This document shows, one piece after another, positions 1-5,896 of a stretch of DNA of 5,896 bases; within the stretch, counting starts at the first letter, position 1, and every line of letters starts with the position of its first letter. This DNA is from Gammaproteobacteria bacterium (GTDB lineage Bacteria > Pseudomonadota > Gammaproteobacteria > Thiohalomonadales > Thiohalomonadaceae). The notes under the pieces were generated by a model. That model saw only the letters and a list, made by a program, of their open reading frames with translations, searched no databases and had not been told where the DNA came from. The stretch covers positions 1 through 5,896 of the forward strand of contig JADFYS010000131.1 of NCBI GenBank assembly GCA_015232955.1. The letters are read 5' to 3'. Position numbers and translations under genes: made by a program.

Positions 1-2138
1 CCCTGCTCGTTTCGCGCTGTGGCGAGAAGCGGGGTGATGATCTCCTCATCCCAGTGGAGGAGATCGCCCGGTTGGGGCGGCAGGTCGAGATCACTCCCCC
101 GGGGGGCGATCGCCTCCTTACTCTGGAACAGCCACTGCTGAATATAACCGTCAATGCGCTGATCAGCGACCAGTAGTTGCGGCTCATTCCGACGCTGCGT
201 TGCGTGCAACAGCAGTTGCCGCAACCCATCTTCGGTGAGAAAGAGCTCGGCAAATCCCCCCAGAGTCTCCTCTCGCTGAATATTGACAAGGGGGGAGGCG
301 CGCCACTGAAAAGAGAGTTGTGGTACCAGCTCTTTGAGCGCTACGAGATCGATCCCCTGGGGCAGTTCGCGCTGAATCCAGAAGTCTCCGCGCACCGTTG
401 CCAGTGCATCAATCCCCTCATCCGATCTCACTCCGGCGAGGGCACGGGCGGCGACCCCGGTGAGCGCACGGATCTGCACCACATCCCGTCCCCCCATTTC
501 ACGATGAAAGAGGTGAAACGGGGTCTGGCGACTGCGCAGCGGATCGGCAGATCCATCAGCAAAGGCGGTTCTCGCCGCCCCTGCCATGGCATAGGCGCGG
601 GCGCCGCTCTGACGGTAGAGCCAGAGCGCCGCTTCTGCGGTGCTCCGCTCCTCTAGCGGGGATGGAACTTCCACCACCAGACGCGACTGGGGGTTGAGGT
701 TTAGGAGATAACTCCCCCAGCCCCGCCGTGGAATCCCCTCACTCAGCAGGAGGTGATCCCCCTCTAACCGCTGCAGGTGGTAACCGATCTGCAACAGAAG
801 GGAGCGCCCCTCTTCGAGTCGCTCCGGATCCCCTGTTCGCACATAACGGTTCAATCTTCTGATCCCTTCGCTAAAGAGATCCGCTTCACGCGGCAGCGGT
901 GGCAGGTAGGGCTGAGGTTCCCGCCGCTGCTGGTGTATCGCCAGCTTCTCCTGCTGTATCGCCTCGAGCAGACGCGACACCTTCATCCTCTGCGCACCCG
1001 TCTCCAAGGCCGCCTCCAGAGCAGGGGTATCCCCCCCCACCCATGTTGTAGGCAGCGGTAGCAGCGTCAGGAGAAAGCCGATGACCGTAGCCCCCACCAC
1101 CGCCACAAGTGAGGTCTGAAGGGTTGCCCGGGTCAGTCTTGCAACAATCTCCTTATCGTGCATCTTCACCGCCATCAGGGTGGAGAGCATGTACCCAAAG
1201 GCGAAATAGTCGGTCACCTTAACCGTAGGAAAAAAGCGGACGAGAAAGAGACCGAGCGCCATCTTCCAGGCGAAGCTGATATTGAAAAAGAGCATCATCT
1301 TGCGCGCCCCCTCCATCGTCATCCCCTGATAACGGGGGAGCTTGAGGAGAAGGATCGCAAACATCAAAATGATCAGCGCCTCGGCAAAAGAGACCAGAAT
1401 CTTCTCCGGCTGATACCACTGCAGCGCAAGCAGAGAGGGGATCAAAATCCCATTAAAATCCCAGCCGTAGAGAAGATTCATCCGTGACGCAATAAAGGCA
1501 GCAGTGATGAGAATAATGTAGGACTTGGGGCTGGCGAGCATCGATGCCGCCACATCTTCGTACATATAGCTGAGGTTGCTGATAGAGAAGTTGGTCAGCT
1601 CCATCAAGCCATAACGGGTGAAGAGCCAGGTGAGGGTCAGGGTAATCACAAAGGGGGGGATCCCTCGCACCAGTCCGCTCTTCCAGAACTGATTGGCGAT
1701 AAGGGAGACGATAATCAGACCAAAGCTGTGGAGGTTGTAACGATAGTCAAACTGAAGCTGAAAAGTGGCGTTCACCCACTCTCCCAGCAGCGGGAAGAGC
1801 CAGCCATCAAAGAGTATTCGTACCAGAATTGAGACCAGCACCATCGCGAAAAAGCGATCTCTGCCAAAAAATCCGGCGAGACCGAGCCAGCGCATCACCC
1901 GTTCAGAGTAGAGCCAGACCAAGAGATAGGTGACCACCCCTTCGCTGCAGATGGCGACAGCCGCCCACGGTTTGGCGATAAGAAGCGGGGCAAGATATCC
2001 CGGAACCACCAGTCCCGACAACACCCAGCCAAAGCGGAGATTGAAGAAACCGACCACCAGCACCCCGAGCCAGACAGTGGTGACTACAGAGTTGGCAAGA
2101 CTGCCTGCAGGGAAAACGGCGAGAGGGAGAAACTCCAT
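1..2138 (-). CDS. Duplicated PgsC/CapC-like membrane protein with large C-terminal soluble region (partial, runs off left edge)
   Basis: The frame is open for 712 codons from ATG 2138-2136 to the window edge, so the C-terminus is missing. Residues ~20-360 are strongly hydrophobic with about 10-12 membrane segments. They hold two related units. Unit 1 (~36-155) has GLVVPGYLAP at 42-51, FGRDRFFAM near 91-99, and HSFGLIIVSLIAN near 137-149. Unit 2 (~224-329) has NGILIPSLLAL at 229-239, GARKMMLFF near 277-285, and a matching FAFGYMLSTLMA. Unit 1 resembles PgsC/CapC of Gram-positive poly-gamma-glutamate synthases, which are only ~150 residues long; in those, CapC is the membrane partner of the CapB ligase. 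Here the unit is doubled and followed by ~350 soluble residues (370-712 onward), which I cannot assign firmly. The start lies 2 nt after the receiver stop with no strong Shine-Dalgarno at normal spacing, suggesting translational coupling. A role in polymer synthesis or export is inferred from the CapC resemblance. An alternative is another family of multi-helix membrane proteins fused to hydrolase-like domains. Confidence 0.75.
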   Translation of the reverse strand, partial: MEFLPLAVFPAGSLANSVVTTVWLGVLVVGFFNLRFGWVLSGLVVPGYLAPLLIAKPWAAVAICSEGVVTYLLVWLYSERVMRWLGLAGFFGRDRFFAMVLVSILVRILFDGWLFPLLGEWVNATFQLQFDYRYNLHSFGLIIVSLIANQFWKSGLVRGIPPFVITLTLTWLFTRYGLMELTNFSISNLSYMYEDVAASMLASPKSYIILITAAFIASRMNLLYGWDFNGILIPSLLALQWYQPEKILVSFAEALIILMFAILLLKLPRYQGMTMEGARKMMLFFNISFAWKMALGLFLVRFFPTVKVTDYFAFGYMLSTLMAVKMHDKEIVARLTRATLQTSLVAVVGATVIGFLLTLLPLPTTWVGGDTPALEAALETGAQRMKVSRLLEAIQQEKLAIHQQRREPQPYLPPLPREADLFSEGIRRLNRYVRTGDPERLEEGRSLLLQIGYHLQRLEGDHLLLSEGIPRRGWGSYLLNLNPQSRLVVEVPSPLEERSTAEAALWLYRQSGARAYAMAGAARTAFADGSADPLRSRQTPFHLFHREMGGRDVVQIRALTGVAARALAGVRSDEGIDALATVRGDFWIQRELPQGIDLVALKELVPQLSFQWRASPLVNIQREETLGGFAELFLTEDGLRQLLLHATQRRNEPQLLVADQRIDGYIQQWLFQSKEAIAPRGSDLDLPPQPGDLLHWDEEIITPLLATARNEQ

Positions 2139-2140
2139 AC

Positions 2141-2518
2141 TCAGGTCGGGAGCAACTCCCCCACCGCTGCCAATAGCTGTGGTAACTGCACCGGTTTCGC
2201 CACCACTCTTGTCGCCCCAAGGCTGAGAGCCTTTTTACCCGAATCATGGTTGGCGATTGAGGTTAGCACCATCACCGGGATCTCACTCTTCGCCTCATTT
2301 CGTACCCACTCGACCAACCTTAGTCCATCCAGCACCGGCATCTGGAGATCAGTCAGAAGGAGATCGGGCACCGACTCCTGCCACAACTGTTTCGCCCCCT
2401 CGCCATTCTCCGCTGAGCGCACCTCATAACCGCTGCTCTCCAACGCCATAACCAGTAGGCGAAGGAGTGTGCTGTCGTCCTCTGCAATGATGATGGATCG
2501 CCCTGTTGTGGTTACCAT
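2141..2518 (-). CDS. Stand-alone response regulator receiver (CheY-like)
   Basis: This 125-residue protein consists of a single receiver domain with no output domain. The canonical residues are all present: acidic pocket D14-D15 in IIIAEDD, phospho-acceptor D57 in LLLTDLQMP, switch T86 in VMVLTS, and K108-P109 in VVAKP. It should therefore be able to accept a phosphoryl group, acting through protein-protein contact rather than DNA binding. ATG at 2518 is preceded by AAAGGA (2535-2530) at 11 nt spacing. It begins 23 nt after the probable stop of the upstream sensor and ends 2 nt before the CapC-like gene, so it sits in the middle of a three-gene operon. Because the neighbouring sensor appears unable to autophosphorylate, the phosphodonor may be another kinase or a small-molecule donor; that point is inference. 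Confidence 0.93.
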   Translation of the reverse strand: MVTTTGRSIIIAEDDSTLLRLLVMALESSGYEVRSAENGEGAKQLWQESVPDLLLTDLQMPVLDGLRLVEWVRNEAKSEIPVMVLTSIANHDSGKKALSLGATRVVAKPVQLPQLLAAVGELLPT

Positions 2519-2529
2519 TTAGTTCTAAA

Positions 2530-2535
2530 TCCTTT
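2530..2535 (-). promoter_or_regulatory. Ribosome binding site of the receiver gene
   Basis: AAAGGA on the minus strand lies 11 nt before ATG 2518, in the 23-nt gap after the sensor stop. The spacing is on the long side. The site gives the receiver its own initiation signal, so it could be translated even if the frameshift upstream is real. Confidence 0.5.
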
Positions 2536-2541
2536 ACTCTG

Positions 2542-5294
2542 CTACTGTTGACAGTGAAAGAGATCCAGCTCGAGCAGCACCTCAATCCCCCTACCGGTGG
2601 CGCTGGTCGCCTCACCGCTTCCACCCCACCTCTTGATTCGAAGCAGCGATTGGCGCAGCGCGCGAAACTCAGCAGACTCCGGCTCGATATCCCCCTCCAT
2701 ATAGCCCCTGAACCGCTCTGAAGGGAGGCCAAAACCGCTATTGGAGAAGCGAAGGTGGAGACGACACGCCCGCTCTTCACCCGAAACCAGCACTGCACTC
2801 TGTTCCGCGGCACGGCGATCAGCGCCTGCAAAACCCCCTCAAACAGGGAGACAAACTGGTTGGGGACCGCCATCACCAACGGCATCAGACGGGGAAGACG
2901 GAGCTCCACCATCACCCGACACCGCTCCTGCTCCTCCTCCAGATTGAGAATGGCCTGCTTGAGCGCGTCATAAGGGGAGACCGGATAGAGCGCCGTTCCG
3001 GTATCCCCCTCACCACCAATCCGCTCCTCGGCGCGGGTGATCGAATTCACCGTCTGTTCCACCTTATTCCGCAGCAGTGTCACCACTTCGCTCTGCTGTT
3101 CTGGGGGAAGTTGAGTCACCGTCAGGAGATCCGTTGCCAGAACCACGGATTCAAGATCGTTTCGCAGTTGACTGAAGATATTCACCAGAAGAAGCTCTTT
3201 TAGCTGATTATTGCGCCGAATCTGGCTCACATCCGCCAACTCGATCAGCAGCCCCTTCACCGGCAGTAGTGCTTCGGCAGTGGTCTCACCAAAGTCGCTC
3301 TTCTCCTCTCTTCCCACCAGCGGTCGCACCTGAAAGACAAAAGAGAGATCCCCCTGCTCGGCAAAGTGAAGCGGAAGAAAGAAGTTCTCCTGTTCGAAGG
3401 TGACCCGACGCAGGATATCCCGTGCTTCACGCAGCTCCAGTCCGGTCATCGCCCGGATAAAATCGACCGCCGTGATGCTGTATGGGGTGATATTGAGCGT
3501 CTCTGCCAGCTCCGACATCCTGCGATTCACATGGAGTACATTGCCAAAGAGGTTATAGAGAATGGTCCCCGTATCCTGACCGTCAAACACCTCCTCCATC
3601 CCTAACAACCGGGTATCGAGAAGCTGGACAGAGCGCTGGACATCTTCAACCAGCAGAGCATCTCCCCCCTCCTTGGAGAGCCAGGCGTTCACCCCCCGCG
3701 ACTGCTGTGCTCGGCGCTGGCCACGATCCCGTCGTAGATAGAGAATCTCTGCAATCTGCTGACTAAAACGGGAGATGGTCTGCTCCAGTTGCGCCAGATT
3801 CTGCTCCTGCTGCGGATCGAGGGTGTAGACCCAGAACCCCATCACTTCCCCGCCAAAGAGCAACGGCGTGAGAAACTCGATATCGGTAGGGTGCTCCCCC
3901 AGTTCCAGGCGCAAAAACTGACGATCCGGGCGATAGGGGCCCCCTTTTTCAATGGCGCTACTGTAGGGGGTTCGCTCATAATCACGCCGAGGTTCGAGGA
4001 TATCGTCAAAAGAGCAGTTAAGTGATTTCACCTCTTTTAGACGGTGATCCCCAACCACCCGCTCGAGAAACATCACCCGATCCATATTGAGCTGCTGGCT
4101 CACCAGCGTCACTATCTGATCCCAGTAGGCGTCGGAGTCAAAAAAGTTTTCCGTCTCGTGTCGCGACTGCAGCCGTCCCGAAAGCTGGCGTAGAATTCGG
4201 ATGATATTTTCCCGCATCTGGAAACGGCGACTACGCAGCAACACGGTGAGGGCGAGGAGATGGGCGACAATCGCCTCGGTTAACGGCAGGTAGAGATTGC
4301 TCACCAACAGCACCAGCAGGGCCAGAGCAGCATATACCAGTGCCCCACCCACTGCGACAAAAGGTGACCACTGATCGGGGAGGCGGTGGTAACCGGTTAA
4401 CGCCAGCAGTGCCGCCAGCGCGGTCACCAGCAAGACTAGCAGAGGCGAAGAGAGGTTTGTAGCCGAATCCTGCAGCAGGGTGTTGAGGGCGTAGGCGTGA
4501 AACTCGGCCTGAGTTAAAGGTCCATTTCCACCGGGCAGTGGGGCGATCACTGTGGTCTCAACCCGCTGCTGTTGTCGGGCGATAATGATGCTCTTCCCTG
4601 CGACCATCTCCGATAACAGATTCCCTGCCATCACCTCTTCCAGCCGCAGCCGGGGAAGATCATCAGGCGCAGATGAGAAATCGATCAGATATCCCGCATC
4701 ACCCTCCTGTTCCTCAGGCAGGGTTCGTCCCAGTTGTCGTGCTGCTGCCGCCTCCAACAACCAGACCAACTCGCCGCTTCCCAGCTGCCGCTGTACCCCT
4801 TGAGTGCGGTGGATGCCGTAGGGAGCTGGACCGGGCAAGACGACACCAGAGAGCAGCCCCTGCGCCGATTGCATAAGGGGTTCATATTCGAGTCTGTCGG
4901 GAAACTCCTCCGAAAAACGGAGATGCCGTCCAAGGAGGAGATCCCCCCCCGTCGCAGCCGCCTCTACCCAAGTAGCCCCGACCTGAGATGGGAGTTCGAG
5001 GAGCAAAATCTGCGCCGCATTGGCTTCGCGTAGACGCTGCAACAGCGCCAACCACTGCGACTCTGGGGCGGTAAAACTCTCCTCCCCCCCCTCCAGCAGC
5101 AGGAGAGTGAACTCACCAGGAAGGAGCGACGCCTTAAGCTGCTGCATGCGATCCAGCAGAAGCAAGGATGTCCCGCTCCAGAAGCCGCTCAAACTGAGTA
5201 ACCAGATCACCAGCGTCAACAGCAACCAGCGTTGACTCCACTGTCGTAACCGTCCCCACTGGCGTGACAACTGATTTTGAATCTCAGTTGCCAA
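2542..5294 (-). CDS. CHASE2-type membrane sensor with GAF/PAS-like regions and degenerate histidine-kinase core; frameshifted near the 3' end
   Basis: Residue numbers count from TTG 5321. One membrane helix (~33-50) precedes an extracytoplasmic CHASE2-like domain (~55-285; EFHAYALNTLL at 273-283 fits the conserved CHASE2 end), then three helices (~292-362). The cytoplasmic part has a GAF-like region (~395-530), a PAS-like region (~560-695) and a DHp-like helical pair (~705-770). FSQLRNDL (716-723) aligns without gaps to the kinase H box SHELRTPL, with Ser in place of His. The ATPase-like half continues in the -1 frame: SNSGFGLP replaces the DNGxG type G1 box and loses its Asp, and the protein ends at TAG 2544-2542. 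If the frame is restored the protein is ~917 residues. The unshifted frame reads on to 2424 into the receiver gene with sequence that looks nonsensical. TTG 5294 is preferred as start because AGGGAG lies 9 nt upstream; TTG 5321 has no such site, and TAG 5348-5346 closes the frame. It probably senses an envelope signal and relays it by contact rather than phosphorylation. Confidence 0.82.
2793..2838 (-). other. Frameshift zone within the sensor gene
   Basis: The main frame keeps kinase-like sequence through LFEGVLQALIA (to about 2815) and then becomes cysteine- and arginine-rich with no kinase likeness. The -1 frame opens after a TGA at 2841-2839 and carries the expected continuation (HLRFSNSGFGLP onward) to a stop 23 nt before the receiver gene. 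The coding length 5294-2542 is 2753 nt, one base short of a whole number of codons, which fits a single missing base. No canonical X XXY YYZ slippery heptamer is visible; a GGGGG-TTTT run lies at the upstream edge of the zone. A sequencing error or a real one-base deletion are the simplest explanations. Confidence 0.75.
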
Positions 5295-5303
5295 GGTGTT
5301 CTG

Positions 5304-5309
5304 CTCCCT
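5304..5309 (-). promoter_or_regulatory. Shine-Dalgarno site deciding the TTG start of the sensor gene
   Basis: On the minus strand AGGGAG sits 9 nt upstream of TTG 5294-5292. No ATG or GTG lies in frame between the upstream stop (5348-5346) and this point. The other in-frame TTG at 5321 has no comparable purine-rich site. This makes 5294 the better start and shortens the protein by nine residues. Confidence 0.5.
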
Positions 5310-5344
5310 CTGCCGAGACAACGCACGGGGTATGACTGCCCATG

Positions 5345-5370
5345 CCTAAAAAGGGTGGATTCGGAGGGGT
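5345..5370. repeat. Possible dispersed-repeat fragment (CCTAAAAAGGG...GGATT...GGAGGGG type)
   Basis: The order CCTAAAAAGGG, GGATT, then a G-rich block resembles a short intergenic repeat class that I know from cyanobacteria and some sulfur bacteria. On the minus strand it translates to the familiar spurious string NPPFLG. Only one copy is in the window, so its repeat nature cannot be shown here. Confidence 0.3.
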
Positions 5371-5610
5371 GTTGGACTTCTCAGCTTCAATGCTCCCTAT
5401 AAAACTAATGCAAACAGACTTGGGGTAATACAACCCACCGACGCCTTCCACGATGGAGTGTGAGAGAGCAAACAATCTTACTCTCAAACTATGGTCGAGA
5501 CTACAACGCCCTCTAAAAAACCTCCCATCTATACCCAAGATACTTGGAAGCAGTGGATTTCAGGGCAATGCTATTAACTTAATGACATTGGATCACCCTG
5601 TGCTGACAGC

Positions 5611-5619
5611 TGATATACT
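5611..5619 (+). promoter_or_regulatory. Extended -10 promoter for the rightward gene
   Basis: TGATATACT matches the extended -10 form TGnTATAAT with one mismatch. It ends 37 nt before ATG 5657, which would give a leader of roughly 30 nt. TTGGAT at 5588-5593 is 20 nt upstream, too far for an ordinary -35, and no better -35 is seen; extended -10 promoters often lack one. Confidence 0.5.
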
Positions 5620-5656
5620 CAAACTCGAGTAACCATTTTGTCCGAGAGAGATAGCC

Positions 5657-5896
5657 ATGATTCAGGCTCAACCCTATCGTATCCCCTATGGCGTGGCCGA
5701 TTTTATCAAGCTACGCCACAAAGGAGAGTACTACCTCGATAAGACCCACTATCTGCCGCAACTGGAAGATGCGGGGGACTTCCTCTTTCTGATTCGTCCG
5801 CGCCGTATGGGCAAGAGCCTGCTCCAGTCGGTGATGGAGTGCTACTACGATATTCGTCGAAGCGATCAGTTTGATCAACTCTTTGCCGATACCTGG
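5657..5896 (+). CDS. AAA-ATPase-like protein, N-terminal part (partial, runs off right edge)
   Basis: Eighty codons are present from ATG 5657, with a purine-rich GAGAGAG (5644-5650) six nt upstream. The sequence opens with IPYGVADFIKLR and YYLDKTHYLPQLE, followed by FLIRPRRMGKSLL (44-56), a Walker-A-type motif with G52-K53-S54. This order is typical of the AAA-ATPase-like family (Pfam PF09820), whose members usually run to ~500 residues and often end in a PD-(D/E)XK-like nuclease domain. That end would lie beyond the window. The family is often multicopy in its host genomes, and its biological role is not settled. It diverges from the sensor operon and has its own promoter, so a functional link with it is not implied. 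Confidence 0.88.
   Translation, partial: MIQAQPYRIPYGVADFIKLRHKGEYYLDKTHYLPQLEDAGDFLFLIRPRRMGKSLLQSVMECYYDIRRSDQFDQLFADTW

Larger units (their letters stand above)
5322..5656. other. Divergent intergenic region, no convincing gene
   Basis: This stretch separates the leftward operon from the rightward AAA-ATPase-like gene. It is more AT-rich than the flanking genes and contains no supported coding region. A minus-strand open frame (5538-5284) overlaps the sensor start and looks like no protein I know. It must hold promoters for both directions. Only the rightward one is recognisable, and I saw no convincing -35/-10 pair for the leftward operon. A 6-bp inverted repeat (TGAGAG 5461-5466, CTCTCA 5481-5486) has a 14-nt loop and no U tract, so I do not call it a terminator. 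Confidence 0.6.

Noticed and set aside
105..115. GCGATCGC octamer as evidence of a cyanobacterial (HIP1-rich) genome
   Set aside because: I noticed only one copy in nearly 6 kb, far below the density in HIP1-rich genomes.
177..1487. Plus-strand open frames at 177-656, 777-1061 and 1158-1487
   Set aside because: They lie opposite the continuous CapC-like coding frame. Their low-complexity, arginine/proline/histidine-rich sequence is typical of antisense shadows.
1903..2247. Minus-strand open frame overlapping the receiver and CapC-like genes
   Set aside because: It is in a different frame from both clearly coding genes and has cysteine/arginine-rich nonsense composition.
2424..2793. C-terminal tail of the uncorrected sensor frame, overlapping the receiver gene
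   Set aside because: The sequence after about 2800 in this frame has no kinase likeness, while the -1 frame does; the overlap is an artefact of the frameshift.
2793..2838. Programmed -1 ribosomal frameshifting
   Set aside because: The GGGGG-TTTT run does not fit a canonical X XXY YYZ slippery heptamer in the reading frame, and I did not identify a clear downstream stimulatory structure. A one-base error or deletion is simpler.
5461..5486. Inverted repeat TGAGAG / CTCTCA as a terminator or operator
   Set aside because: The stem is only 6 bp, the loop 14 nt, and there is no T run; it could arise by chance.
5284..5538. Minus-strand 84-codon open frame upstream of the sensor
   Set aside because: It overlaps the sensor start, contains the spurious NPPFLG string of a repeat-like segment and has no recognisable domain.
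1..5896. CRISPR array, tRNA, rRNA or complete insertion sequence
   Set aside because: No regularly spaced direct repeats, cloverleaf-like segments or transposase frames were seen; almost all of the window is accounted for by the four genes.

Overview
The window shows one tightly packed leftward (minus-strand) operon and the start of a divergent rightward gene. The base composition is moderately GC-rich. The gene families suggest a Gram-negative proteobacterium: a CHASE2-type sensor, a stand-alone receiver, and a gene of the AAA-ATPase-like family common in sulfur-oxidising gammaproteobacteria, magnetotactic bacteria and Bacteroidetes. I cannot name the organism from sequence alone.

Layout in the direction of transcription of the main operon, from right to left. 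(1) Position 5294 (or 5321) to 2542 encodes a membrane sensor. It has an N-terminal helix, an extracytoplasmic CHASE2-like domain, three further membrane helices, GAF-like and PAS-like regions, and a histidine-kinase-like core. The core is degenerate: the phospho-acceptor His and the G1-box Asp are replaced, and a one-base frameshift near 2800 interrupts its ATPase-like half. (2) Position 2518 to 2141 is a 125-residue stand-alone receiver (CheY-like) with all key residues intact. (3) Position 2138 leftwards past the window edge is a large membrane protein. Its first ~360 residues contain two consecutive copies of a PgsC/CapC-like (poly-gamma-glutamate synthase subunit) membrane unit, and these are fused to more than 350 residues of soluble sequence that I cannot assign firmly. 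Gaps are 23 and 2 nt, so the three genes are very probably co-transcribed.

To the right is a 335-362 nt intergenic region with no convincing gene, one candidate dispersed-repeat fragment and an extended -10 promoter. The rightward gene begins at 5657, and only its first 80 codons are present. It encodes an AAA-ATPase-like protein with a Walker-A-type motif.

The most interesting hypothesis is a signal-coupled membrane system. An extracytoplasmic CHASE2 sensor with an apparently catalytically dead kinase core and a free receiver would control or accompany an unusual duplicated CapC-like membrane protein, possibly for making or exporting a poly-amino-acid or related polymer. The domain calls rest on motif recognition. 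The functional link is inference from operon structure.
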